The notes beneath the pieces were generated by a model. That model had not been told where the DNA came from. It did no database searches and saw only the letters and a list, made by a program, of their open reading frames with translations. From assembly GCF_000720635.1 (NCBI RefSeq), contig NZ_JOCF01000004.1:62001-126000 (forward strand): 64,000 nt of DNA, read 5' to 3'. Numbering within the stretch: the stretch's first letter is position 1; each line of letters begins with the position of its first letter. The translations under genes and the position numbers were made by a program. Positions 53,492 to 61,787 of the stretch are shown piece after piece. Origin of the DNA: Streptomyces sp. NRRL WC-3742 (GTDB lineage Bacteria; Actinomycetota; Actinomycetes; Streptomycetales; Streptomycetaceae).

Positions 53492-53881
53492 TCAACGGCC
53501 CCCCTGACGCGTCGGCAGCCCGGCCGCCGCCCAGCCGACGAAACCGCCGTCCAGGTCCGTCGCCCGGTGCAGCCCCAGCTCCCGCAGCGTCGCCGCGGCC
53601 AGGCTGGAGGCGTAGCCCTCCGAGCAGACCACGATCACCTCCACGTCGTACCCGGTCGCCTCGGCGATGCGGTGGCTGCCCGTCGGGTCCAGCCGCCACT
53701 CCAGCACGTTGCGCTCGATGATCAGCGAACCGGGGATCTCCCCCTCCGCCGCGCGCTGCGCCGCCGGACGGATGTCCACCAGCAGCGCGCCCTCCCGCTG
53801 CGCCCGGTGCGCCTCCAGCGCCCCCGGCCGGTGGACGCCCTCGCGGGAGCGCTCCACCAGGTCGTCGATCGTGGTCACCAT
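53492..53881 (-). CDS. Rhodanese-domain protein
   Basis: 129 residues, a single rhodanese fold. VDIRPAAQRAAEGEIPGS is the N-terminal motif; the active-site loop is VVCSEGYASSLAAATL with catalytic Cys. It transfers sulfane sulfur. Its ATG overlaps the end of the cysteine dioxygenase gene, so both are co-translated; together they handle cysteine-derived sulfur. Confidence 0.9.
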   Translation of the reverse strand: MVTTIDDLVERSREGVHRPGALEAHRAQREGALLVDIRPAAQRAAEGEIPGSLIIERNVLEWRLDPTGSHRIAEATGYDVEVIVVCSEGYASSLAAATLRELGLHRATDLDGGFVGWAAAGLPTRQGGR

Positions 53882-54408
53882 TGCTCCGGTCCTTCCATCG
53901 AGGTGCGGACGAGCCCTTCGGCCCGCAGGTCGTAGTGCGCCATCGAACTGAGCGGCGGCGAGTAGGCGTGCAGGGTGACGGCCGGGCCGACGGCCGTGTT
54001 GCGCACGTCGTGGACGTACTCGGGGCCGAACGCCCGGGCCGTCCCGGCCGGGACCCTGCGGATCAGCAGCCCCTGGTCCGGCCCGCCGAGGGACAGCTCC
54101 TCCAATTCGCCCAGCGCGACCGTGAAGGCGCCGCGCGAGCCGCCGTGGTCGTGGAAGCCGGTCGACTGGCCGGGCAGCCAGCTGATCAGCCACACCTCGT
54201 GGTCCTCGTCGCCCGCCAGGCGGCGGTACCAGCGCTCCTCGGTGGAGAGGCGGACGTGGTGGACCCACCGGTCGGGGCGTTCGGCCAGGTCGCGGACGAT
54301 CGTGCGCAGGGTGCTCGGGGTGAGCGGTGTACGGGCCCCGGCGTCCGGGTCGGGGGCCGAGTCGGCGGCCGGGTCGGGCTCGGTCAGGGGCGTGGCACTC
54401 AGGCTCAT
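53875..54408 (-). CDS. Cysteine dioxygenase type I
   Basis: 177 residues, small cupin. The iron ligands fit FHDHGGSRGAF (HxH) and the His in PEYVHDVRN. It oxidises L-cysteine to cysteine sulfinate. GAGGAC precedes the ATG. The gene lies 200 bp downstream of a cysteine-rich leader peptide and overlaps a rhodanese gene; both fit cysteine-responsive control. Confidence 0.9.
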   Translation of the reverse strand: MSLSATPLTEPDPAADSAPDPDAGARTPLTPSTLRTIVRDLAERPDRWVHHVRLSTEERWYRRLAGDEDHEVWLISWLPGQSTGFHDHGGSRGAFTVALGELEELSLGGPDQGLLIRRVPAGTARAFGPEYVHDVRNTAVGPAVTLHAYSPPLSSMAHYDLRAEGLVRTSMEGPEQW

Positions 54409-54476
54409 CGGGGCGTCCTCGGATGCGGCGGGAACGTCGAATGGTCTGCCCGGGCCCGGCGAGCGAGCGCGTGGAC

Positions 54477-54494
54477 GGGCCGCGGGAGCGGCCC
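54477..54494 (-). promoter_or_regulatory. Attenuator-like hairpin between leader peptide and cysteine dioxygenase
   Basis: On the minus strand GGGCCGC pairs with GCGGCCC around TCCC, 114 bp after the leader peptide stop and 69 bp before the dioxygenase start. It may be one arm of an attenuation structure. Confidence 0.5.
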
Positions 54495-54607
54495 GGAACG
54501 CGGCGGTGCGGTGCGCCGGTGCGGGCGGGAGTCAGAACTGCGGGTGCGGGTGCGAGCCGAGGGCCCTGGCAGACGTCACAGGGAAGGCCACGCGGAGAGG
54601 GGAAGGG

Positions 54608-54685
54608 TCAACAGGCACAGATGGAACTCGCCTGGCGTCGCAGATCGACGTGCAGGCGGCAGACCAGAGTGGTGCCGGTGTCCAT
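54608..54685 (-). CDS. Cysteine-rich leader peptide upstream of cysteine dioxygenase
   Basis: 25 residues starting MDTGTTLV and containing LVCRLHVDLRRQASSIC, ending in Cys-Ala-Cys. It matches the short Streptomyces leader peptides with RRHVDL and C-terminal cysteines found before sulfur genes. GGAAGGA lies nine bases before ATG 54685. It probably senses Cys-tRNA charging: ribosome stalling at the Cys codons would control translation or transcription of the dioxygenase operon. A TTGACT -35-like box lies at 54717-54722 on this strand. Confidence 0.85.
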   Translation of the reverse strand: MDTGTTLVCRLHVDLRRQASSICAC

Positions 54686-54895
54686 GAGCCGGATCCTTCC
54701 CGAGCGACGCGGGCCAAGTCAAGCCGGGACGCGGACGGCTCCACCGCCGCACCGGCCGGGGGCGAGGAATGCATCCGGGTGGGCGGATGCGTAAGGAGGC
54801 GACCCGCGGGGTAGATGACCGTTTCATCCCGCCCCGCCAACCCTCGAAGCGCGGCCCGGCCCCCGCGGCCGAGCGGCGCAGTTGCGGAGGTACCC

Positions 54896-55738
54896 ATGTC
54901 GCAGATCGTCCGTGCCGCGCTCGTCCAGACCCGCTGGACAGGCGACCAGGAGAGCATGATCGCCCTCCACGAGCGCCACGCCCGCGAGGCCGCCGCCCAG
55001 GGCGCGCGGATCATCGGCTTCCAGGAGGTGTTCAACGCCCCGTACTTCTGTCAGGTCCAGGAGGCCGAGCACTACCGCTGGGCGGAGGCCGTCCCCGACG
55101 GCCCGACCGTACGCCGCATGCAGGACCTCGCCCGCGAACTCGGCCTGGTGATCGTCGTCCCCGTGTACGAGGAGGAGCAGACGGGCGTCTACTACAACAC
55201 CGCCGCCGTGATCGACGCCGACGGCAGCTACCTCGGCAAGTACCGCAAGCACCACATCCCCCAGGTCAAGGGCTTCTGGGAGAAGTTCTACTTCAAGCCC
55301 GGCAACCTCGGCTGGCCCGTCTTCGACACCGCCGTCGGCAAGGTCGGCGTCTACATCTGCTACGACCGCCACTTCCCCGAGGGCTGGCGGGCACTGGGCC
55401 TCGCGGGCGCCCAGATCGTCTACAACCCCTCCGCCACCAGCCGGGGGCTGTCCTCCTACCTGTGGCAGCTCGAACAGCCCGCCGCCGCCGTCGCCAACGA
55501 GTACTTCGTCGCCGCCATCAACCGCGTCGGCACCGAGGAGTACGGCGACAACGACTTCTACGGCACCTCCTACTTCGTCGACCCGCGCGGGCAGTTCGTC
55601 GGCGAGGTCGCCTCCGACAAGGAGGAGGAACTCGTCGTCCGCGACCTCGACCTCGGCCTGATCGAACAGGTCCGCCAGCAGTGGGCGTTCTACCGGGACC
55701 GCCGCCCGGACGCCTACGGCCCGCTCGCCGAGGCGTGA
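54896..55738 (+). CDS. Beta-ureidopropionase / N-carbamoyl amidohydrolase (nitrilase family)
   Basis: 280 residues. Nitrilase-family triad: Glu in IIGFQEVF, Lys in YRKHHIPQVKGFW, Cys in VYICYDRHFPEGWR. It hydrolyses N-carbamoyl-beta-alanine (EC 3.5.1.6) in reductive pyrimidine degradation. GGAGG precedes ATG 54896. The next gene is a dihydropyrimidinase 11 bp away, so the two form one operon. Confidence 0.93.
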   Translation: MSQIVRAALVQTRWTGDQESMIALHERHAREAAAQGARIIGFQEVFNAPYFCQVQEAEHYRWAEAVPDGPTVRRMQDLARELGLVIVVPVYEEEQTGVYYNTAAVIDADGSYLGKYRKHHIPQVKGFWEKFYFKPGNLGWPVFDTAVGKVGVYICYDRHFPEGWRALGLAGAQIVYNPSATSRGLSSYLWQLEQPAAAVANEYFVAAINRVGTEEYGDNDFYGTSYFVDPRGQFVGEVASDKEEELVVRDLDLGLIEQVRQQWAFYRDRRPDAYGPLAEA

Positions 55739-55749
55739 GGGGCACCGCG

Positions 55750-57171
55750 ATGACCACCCGCGACCCCGGGCAGCGCACGATCATCCGCGGCGGCCTCGTC
55801 GTCACCGCCACCGAGGAACTCCACGCCGACGTCCTCGTCGAGGGCGAACGCATCGCCGCGCTCGCCGCCACCGGCAGCGCCGCCGCCGACGCCTGGAGCG
55901 CCGGGACCGTCATCGACGCCACCGGCCACTACGTCATCCCGGGCGGCGTCGACGCCCACACCCACATGGAACTGCCCTTCGGCGGCACCGCGGCCTCCGA
56001 CACCTTCGAGACCGGCACCCGCGCCGCCGCCTGGGGCGGCACCACCACCATCGTCGACTTCGCCGTCCAGCCCGTCGGCAGCTCCCTGCGCGAGGGCCTG
56101 GACACCTGGCACGCCAAGGCCGACGGCAACTGCGCCGTCGACTACGCCTTCCACACCATCGTCTCCGACGTCAACGACGCCGTCCTCAAGGAGATGGACA
56201 CCCTCGTCGACTCCGGCGAGTCCACCTCCTTCAAGCTCTTCATGGCCTACCCCGGCGTCTTCTACAGCGACGACGGCCGCATCCTGCGCGCCATGCAGCG
56301 CGGCGCCGCCAACGGCGGGCTCATCATGATGCACGCCGAGAACGGCATCGCCATCGACGTCCTCGTCGAACAGGCCCTCGCCGCAGGGAAGACCGACCCC
56401 CGCTACCACGGCGAGGTGCGGCGCGAACTCCTCGAGGCCGAGGCCACCCACCGGGCCGTCAAACTCGCCCAGGTCGCGGGCAGCCCGCTGTACGTCGTGC
56501 ACGTCTCCGCCGCCTCCGCGCTCGCCGAGATCGCCCGCGCCCGCGACGAAGGGCTCGACGTCTTCGGCGAGACCTGCCCGCAGTACCTCTTCCTCTCCAC
56601 GGACAACCTCGCCGAACCGGGCTTCGAAGGCGCCAAGTACGTGTGCAGCACGCCGCTTCGGCCGCGCGAGCACCAGGAGGCGCTCTGGCGCGGGCTGCGC
56701 ACCGACGACCTCCAGGTGGTCTCCACCGACCACTGCCCGTTCTGCTTCGTCGGGCAGAAGGAGCTCGGCCGCGGGGACTTCTCGAAGATCCCCAACGGCC
56801 TTCCGGGCGTGGAGAACCGGATGGACCTGCTCCACCAGGCCGTGGTGGAGGGGCGGATCAGCCGGCGCCGCTGGGTCGAGATCGCCTGCACCGCCCCGGC
56901 CCGGATGTTCGGCCTCCACCCGCGCAAGGGCACCGTCGCGCCGGGCGCCGACGCCGACCTCGTCGTCTACGACCCCGTGGCCGTGCAGACCGTCTCCGCC
57001 GCCACCCACCACATGAACGTCGACTACTCGGCCTACGAGGGGCGCCAACTCACCGGCCGCGTACGGACGGTGCTCTCGCGCGGCACCGTCGTGCTGGACG
57101 ACGGCCGATGGCTCGGCCGCGCCGGGCACGGCACCTTCCTGCGCCGGGGGACCTGCGGGTACCTGCGCTGA
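55750..57171 (+). CDS. Dihydropyrimidinase
   Basis: 473 residues. Amidohydrolase fold with VDAHTHME (metal HxH), the carboxylated Lys in FKLFMAYP, HAENG, VVHVSA and the Asp in VSTDHCPF. It opens dihydropyrimidine rings to N-carbamoyl-beta-alanine (EC 3.5.2.2). It lies between the ureidopropionase and a luciferase-like oxidoreductase in one plus-strand operon. GAGGGG upstream of ATG 55750. Confidence 0.95.
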   Translation: MTTRDPGQRTIIRGGLVVTATEELHADVLVEGERIAALAATGSAAADAWSAGTVIDATGHYVIPGGVDAHTHMELPFGGTAASDTFETGTRAAAWGGTTTIVDFAVQPVGSSLREGLDTWHAKADGNCAVDYAFHTIVSDVNDAVLKEMDTLVDSGESTSFKLFMAYPGVFYSDDGRILRAMQRGAANGGLIMMHAENGIAIDVLVEQALAAGKTDPRYHGEVRRELLEAEATHRAVKLAQVAGSPLYVVHVSAASALAEIARARDEGLDVFGETCPQYLFLSTDNLAEPGFEGAKYVCSTPLRPREHQEALWRGLRTDDLQVVSTDHCPFCFVGQKELGRGDFSKIPNGLPGVENRMDLLHQAVVEGRISRRRWVEIACTAPARMFGLHPRKGTVAPGADADLVVYDPVAVQTVSAATHHMNVDYSAYEGRQLTGRVRTVLSRGTVVLDDGRWLGRAGHGTFLRRGTCGYLR

Positions 57172-57212
57172 TCCGCCCCTGTTCCTTCACCCCCGCCTCT
57201 GGAGCCGCACCC

Positions 57213-58226
57213 ATGGACATCGGCCTCGTCCTGCAGACCGATCCGCCCGCCCGCCTGCTCATCGACCGGATGATCCGCGCCGAACGGGCCGGGTTCAGCC
57301 ACGGCTGGACCTTCGACTCCTGCGTCCTGTGGCAGGAGCCCTTCGTCATCTACAGCCGCATCCTCGCCGAGACCGAACGGCTGGTCGTCGGCCCGATGGT
57401 CACCAACCCCTCCACCCGCACCTGGGAGGTCACGGCCTCCCTGTTCGCCACGCTCAACGACATGTACGGCAACCGCACCGTCTGCGGCATCGGGCGCGGC
57501 GACTCCGCCATGCGCGTCGCCGGCCGCCGCCCGGCCACCCTCGACCGGCTCTCCCAGGCCATGCACGCCGTCAAGGAACTGGCCGAGGGCCGCACCGTCG
57601 AGGTGGACGGCACCGAGATGCACCTGCCGTGGGTCGGGCCCGGCGCCCAACTGCCCGTCTGGATGGGCGCGTACGGTCCCAAGGCGCTCGCCCTGACCGG
57701 ACGCCAGGCGGACGGGTTCATCCTGCAGCTGGCCGACCCGTACCTCACCGAGTACATGGTGAAGGCCGTCCGCGCCGCCGCCGCCGAGGCGGGCCGGGAC
57801 CCGTCCTCGGTCACCATCTGCGTCGCCGCGCCCGCCTACGTCACCGCCGACGACTCGCCCGCCGCGCTCGCCCACGCCCGGGAGCAGTGCCGCTGGTTCG
57901 GCGGGATGGTCGGCAACCACGTCGCCGACCTGGTCCGCCACTACGGCGAGCACTCCGACCTCGTCCCCGACGCCCTCACCGACTACATCAAGGAGCGCCA
58001 AGGCTACGACTACAGTCACCACGGGCGTGCCGACAACCCGGACACCGCCTTCGTCCCCGACGAGATCGTGGACCGGTTCTGCCTGATCGGCCCGCCCGAG
58101 GCCCAGCTCGCCCGCCTGGAGCAGCTGCGCTCGCTGGGCGTCGACCAGTTCGCGGTCTACGCGATGCACGACGCGATCGAGAGCACCATCGACGCGTACG
58201 GGGAGCAGGTCATCCCGCGGCTGTAG
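57213..58226 (+). CDS. Luciferase-like (LLM, probably F420) oxidoreductase
   Basis: 337 residues, TIM barrel of the bacterial luciferase/F420 class: MDIGLVLQTDPPARLLI, GIGRGDSAMRVAGRRPATL, WMGAYGPKALALTGRQADG. This branch is found with hydantoinase/dihydropyrimidinase genes in streptomycetes. It may oxidise or reduce a pyrimidine ring compound; cofactor is inferred. GGAG nine bases before ATG. The stop is TAG. Confidence 0.88.
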   Translation: MDIGLVLQTDPPARLLIDRMIRAERAGFSHGWTFDSCVLWQEPFVIYSRILAETERLVVGPMVTNPSTRTWEVTASLFATLNDMYGNRTVCGIGRGDSAMRVAGRRPATLDRLSQAMHAVKELAEGRTVEVDGTEMHLPWVGPGAQLPVWMGAYGPKALALTGRQADGFILQLADPYLTEYMVKAVRAAAAEAGRDPSSVTICVAAPAYVTADDSPAALAHAREQCRWFGGMVGNHVADLVRHYGEHSDLVPDALTDYIKERQGYDYSHHGRADNPDTAFVPDEIVDRFCLIGPPEAQLARLEQLRSLGVDQFAVYAMHDAIESTIDAYGEQVIPRL

Positions 58227-58234
58227 GTCTTCGG

Positions 58235-58361
58235 CGACGGGTGACAGGTGGCGGGTGACAGATAACAGGTGACAGCGAACGGATGACGGATTTCATCATC
58301 TGTCATCCGTTCGCTGTTATCCGTCAGCTGTCACCCGTCACCTGTCAGCTGTCACCCGTCA
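58235..58361. repeat. Heptad array A9 with 16-bp hairpin
   Basis: From the glycosyltransferase stop TGA (58361, minus strand) ten units follow in perfect phase, for example TGACGGG and TGACAGC. A perfect 16-bp stem joins 58272-58287 and 58302-58317, extended by a wobble pair. On the other side the operon stop is TAG (58224) and the array is four bases out of phase with it. Confidence 0.92.
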
Positions 58362-59600
58362 GCTGTTCGCCGCCCGCTCCACGGCGGCGAGGACCTTGGC
58401 GGTGCCGTCCTCGGTGGCCAGAGCCGTGGCGACGGCGCGGGCGCGGGCCGCGTGCCGGGGGTCGTCGAGGGCGCGGCGGAGTGCGGCGGCCAGGTGGGAG
58501 GCGGTGAGGGCGCGCAGCGGCACCGGGCCGGGGGAGACGCCGAGCCGGGTGAGGCGGGCCGACCAGAACGGCGCGTCCAGCTGGGCGGGCACGGGCACGG
58601 TCGGCGTCCCGGCGCGCAGGGCGGCGGCCGTGGTGCCGGCCCCGGCGTGGTGGACGACGGCCGCCGTGCGGGGGAAGAGCCAGCTGTGCGGGGTGTCGCC
58701 GATGGTCAGGACGGTCTCCGAGTCCTCGGCGGCCAGCCCGCTCCAGCCGGACTGCAGGAGGAGCCGCACCCGCGCGGCCCGGGCGGCGGCGAGGACGGTC
58801 CCGGTGAGCCGCTCGGGGTCGGGGACGACCAGGCTGCCGAAGCCGACGAAGACGGGCGGCGGCCCGGCCGCGAGGAAGTCGAGCAGCCGGGCCGGTGGCT
58901 GCCAGCCGTCCGGCTCGGGCGGCCACCAGTACCCGGCGACGTCGAGCCGGGGATGCCAGTCGGCCGGGCGGGGCACGACGGTCGGCGAGAAGCCGTGCAG
59001 CACGGGGTGCCCGCGCCGGGCCCCGGCGGCGCCGAGGGCGGGCAGTCCGAGCCGGCGGCGCAGCTCCCGCACGGTCGGTCCGAACAGCTGGTCGGTCCCG
59101 GCCTGGACGGCGTATCCGGCCAGCAGGTTGCCCAGCGCCCCGAGCGAGCGGGAGCCGGTGACGGCGGGTGCGAACTCCCGCGTGGGGGAGAGGGGTTGGA
59201 GGTGCAGCCCGAGGCTGGGGATGCCCGACGCCTCGGCGGCGACCTGGCCGAGCGGGTCGGTGGCGCTCGAGGTCAGCAGCAGGTCGGCGCCGAGCGCGGT
59301 GGCCTCGACGATGCCCTCGCCGAGCGCGGGCATGAACCGGCGCCCCATGCGCAGGAGTTGCACGATCACGCCCGGCCCGGTGCCGGCCTTCAGCAGGCGC
59401 CGCCCCTCGACGGAGGCGAGTTCGGCACGCGGGTCGACGGGCAGCGGGCGGAACTCCAGCCCGGCCGAGCGCACCGATTCGGCGAAGGTGGCATGGGTGG
59501 CGACGGCCACCTGGTGACCCGCCGCCCGCAGTCGCACGCCCAGCCCGGTGAAGGGGGCGACGTCACCCCGGGACCCTGCGGTGGCGATCAGGATGCGCAT
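58359..59600 (-). CDS. Family-1 glycosyltransferase (MGT/UGT type)
   Basis: 413 residues, GT-B fold. N-terminal MRILIATAGSRGDVAPFTGL; donor-binding C-terminal half with VHHAGAGTTAAALRAGTPTV (HHGGxGT-like, here HHAGAGT) and PVPAQLDAPFWSARL. It should glycosylate a small lipophilic acceptor such as a sterol or natural product. The acceptor is unknown. The ATG has no good Shine-Dalgarno sequence. Stop codon is the first unit of array A9. Confidence 0.9.
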   Translation of the reverse strand: MRILIATAGSRGDVAPFTGLGVRLRAAGHQVAVATHATFAESVRSAGLEFRPLPVDPRAELASVEGRRLLKAGTGPGVIVQLLRMGRRFMPALGEGIVEATALGADLLLTSSATDPLGQVAAEASGIPSLGLHLQPLSPTREFAPAVTGSRSLGALGNLLAGYAVQAGTDQLFGPTVRELRRRLGLPALGAAGARRGHPVLHGFSPTVVPRPADWHPRLDVAGYWWPPEPDGWQPPARLLDFLAAGPPPVFVGFGSLVVPDPERLTGTVLAAARAARVRLLLQSGWSGLAAEDSETVLTIGDTPHSWLFPRTAAVVHHAGAGTTAAALRAGTPTVPVPAQLDAPFWSARLTRLGVSPGPVPLRALTASHLAAALRRALDDPRHAARARAVATALATEDGTAKVLAAVERAANS

Positions 59601-59746
59601 GGCCGCAGTATTCCGGCCCCCGGGGCCCGCCGGAAGCCCGCCACGCCTGCCGCGCCCGCACCGGAACCGCCGACCGGGCGGCGGGCGTCCTTGGAGTCAG
59701 AAGGGCGCGGCGGGGCTCTCGCGCCGATGACGGGAGGGACGAACGA

Positions 59747-60013
59747 ATGGGCATCATCGCGTGGATCGTACTGGGCCTGATCGCCGGGGCCCTGGCCAAA
59801 CTGCTGCTGCCGGGCAGGGACCCGGGCGGCCTGATCGTGACGACCCTGATCGGCATCGCCGGCTCGTTCGTCGGCGGCTGGATCGCCTCGCATTTCTTCC
59901 ACCGCTCCGTGACGGCGCACTTCTTCGACGCGACCACCTGGGTCTCCGCGATCGGCGGCGCCCTCGTCCTGCTGGTCGCCTACCGCATCCTGTTCGGCCA
60001 CTCACGGCGCTGA
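59747..60013 (+). CDS. GlsB/YeaQ/YmgE family membrane protein
   Basis: 88 residues with three membrane helices. MGIIAWIVLGLIAGALAKLL and GGLIVTTLIGIAGSFVGGWI are the signature of the transglycosylase-associated stress family. Its role is unclear. GGGAGGG precedes the ATG. Followed by a strong terminator. Confidence 0.92.
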   Translation: MGIIAWIVLGLIAGALAKLLLPGRDPGGLIVTTLIGIAGSFVGGWIASHFFHRSVTAHFFDATTWVSAIGGALVLLVAYRILFGHSRR

Positions 60014-60028
60014 CGCCGACTGCAGCCC

Positions 60029-60066
60029 GAAGGCGGGCCGGTTCCGGGGGGAACCGGCCCGCCTTC
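60029..60066. terminator. 17-bp perfect hairpin terminator
   Basis: GAAGGCGGGCCGGTTCC (60029-60045) pairs exactly with its complement at 60050-60066 around GGGG. It lies between the GlsB-type gene and the convergent ADP-ribosylglycohydrolase gene and can serve both. Confidence 0.9.
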
Positions 60067-60100
60067 GTCATTCCCCGTCACTCCCCGTCATTTCCCGACG
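60066..60100. repeat. 10-bp tandem repeat over ADP-ribosylglycohydrolase stop
   Basis: Units of CGTCATTCCC / CGTCACTCCC type. On the minus strand the TGA stop (60080) lies in one and TGACGGGGAA-like units follow it. Similar in theme to the heptad arrays, but with a 10-bp period. Confidence 0.65.
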
Positions 60101-61031
60101 TCCCCCGCCATCCCGCCGTCGGCGCCGCTTCGCCGACCCACTCCGGCAGGGCCTCGCGGGCGGCGAGCCAGGAGGCCGGGACCTCGGCCGTCCCGGTGCG
60201 GGCGGCGACCACGCCACCGGCGATCGCGCAGGTGGTGTCCCGGTCACCCCAGCCCTCCAGGGTCTGCCAGAGGGCCTCGGTCAGGCGGTCCAGGTGCCCT
60301 GCGGCGGACCAGAGGGCGAAGGGGACGGTGTCCGGCGCGGAGAGCAGCAGCCCGGAGCCGAGCACGGCGGCGGAGTGCCGCACGCTGGTGCCCTCGGGCA
60401 GTCGGGCGGCGATCCGCACCCCGGAGCGCACGTCGCTCTCCGGCAGCCGTCCGGCGATATCGGTCAGCAACTCGCCGCGCCCCGGCGGGACTTCGCCGCG
60501 ACTGCGGACGGCCAGGGCCGCCGCGAGCGCGACGGCCACCGCACCGACCACGGCCTCCGGGTGGAAGTGGGTGGTGAGCGCCTGGAGTTCGGCTTCGCGG
60601 GCCGCCCGCGCGAGGTCGTCGGCGTACCAGGCACCCAGCGGCGCCACCCGCATGGCGGCGCCGTTGCCGTACGATCCCTGGCCCTCGAACTGGGAGGAGG
60701 TGACGGCACGCCAGTCCTCCCCGGCGTCGATGGAGCGCAGGACCCGGCGCATCGAGGGCCCGTACTTGCGGTGGGGCGTGCCGATGTACTCGGCGGCGAA
60801 CTCTCGGGCCAGGGCGTCCTGGCGGACCTCGCCGTGGGCCTTCAGGTGACGTAGGAGGACGAGCGCCATCGCGGTGTCGTCCGTCCAGTGCCAGGGTGCG
60901 GGCCTGGGCCGGCGGGCGGCCAGCGCGGCGGGGGCCTCGTCGGCCGGCACGGAGAACCAGCGGTCGCCGAAGGCGTCGCCCAGGGCGAGCCCCTTCAGGC
61001 TGTCCAGCACCGGCCCGGCCGTGTCGCGCAT
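60078..61031 (-). CDS. ADP-ribosylglycohydrolase family protein
   Basis: 317 residues, DraG fold. Metal-binding WTDDTAMALV near residue 50 and GDRDTTCAIAGG near the C-terminus are present. It should remove ADP-ribose from proteins or nucleic acids, or hydrolyse a related glycoside. ATG at 61031 has GGAGGA upstream; a longer start at 61043 lacks one. Confidence 0.9.
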   Translation of the reverse strand: MRDTAGPVLDSLKGLALGDAFGDRWFSVPADEAPAALAARRPRPAPWHWTDDTAMALVLLRHLKAHGEVRQDALAREFAAEYIGTPHRKYGPSMRRVLRSIDAGEDWRAVTSSQFEGQGSYGNGAAMRVAPLGAWYADDLARAAREAELQALTTHFHPEAVVGAVAVALAAALAVRSRGEVPPGRGELLTDIAGRLPESDVRSGVRIAARLPEGTSVRHSAAVLGSGLLLSAPDTVPFALWSAAGHLDRLTEALWQTLEGWGDRDTTCAIAGGVVAARTGTAEVPASWLAAREALPEWVGEAAPTAGWRGTSGNDGE

Positions 61032-61147
61032 GTCATCCTCCATGTGAGATCAACTGTGCGCGGCAGTCTGCCGGAACGCCGTGGCGCCGGCGACCGGATT
61101 TCGTTCCGGTCGCCGGCGCCGCGTCAGGATGTGTCAGTCAGGGCGTG

Positions 61148-61738
61148 TCAGCCGGTGGTGCGCAGGCCGTTGAGGATGAGGGTCCAGACGGCTTCGAAGC
61201 GGTGTTCGGCCTGGGGGCCGGACCAGTCGGGGGCGTAGGCGGGGTCGTGGAAGGGGGCGGTGGCGTCGAAGACGGCGCGGGCGGTGGTCTGGATGTGGGC
61301 GAGCTTGAACTCGCCGGCCTCGACGCCGTCCTGGAAGATCCGGGCGATCTGGCTGATGAGGGTCTCGATGTGCTCCTCGATACCGGCGCTGTTCTCCTCC
61401 GTCAGGACGGCGAAGGTCGCGAACAGCTCAGGGTCCTCGAGGGCCTTGCGGCGCTTGGTGCGGAAGAGGGTGTCCAGCCAGCGGTGCAGGCGCTCGGCGG
61501 TGCTGCCGTGGGTCGGGTCGTCGGCGATGGCGGCGAGTTCCCGGTTGGCCTGGTCGAGCCAGCGCTGGTTCACGGCCTCGCGCAGGGCGGTCTTGCTGGG
61601 GAAGTGCCGGTAGACGCTGCTGTGGCTGACCCCGAGGGTGCGGGCGACGTCCACGACGGTCGCCTTGGTGGGGCCGAATCGCCGGAAGACGTCCTCCGCC
61701 GCGATAAGGATCTGCTCGGCGGTGAGGGTGGTTTCCAT
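61148..61738 (-). CDS. TetR/AcrR family regulator
   Basis: 196 residues. HTH at ~7-55 (EQILIAAEDVFRRFGPTKAT, VARTLGVSHSSVYRHFPSKT). The rest is a helical ligand-binding domain. It lies 50 bp downstream of an aldo/keto reductase gene on the same strand and could regulate it. ATG 61738 used; GTG 61744 has AAGGA at better spacing. Confidence 0.92.
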   Translation of the reverse strand: METTLTAEQILIAAEDVFRRFGPTKATVVDVARTLGVSHSSVYRHFPSKTALREAVNQRWLDQANRELAAIADDPTHGSTAERLHRWLDTLFRTKRRKALEDPELFATFAVLTEENSAGIEEHIETLISQIARIFQDGVEAGEFKLAHIQTTARAVFDATAPFHDPAYAPDWSGPQAEHRFEAVWTLILNGLRTTG

Positions 61739-61787
61739 GGTCACGCGGGTCCGTCCTTGGGGGTCGTGCCGGGGCCGGGCGGGCCGG

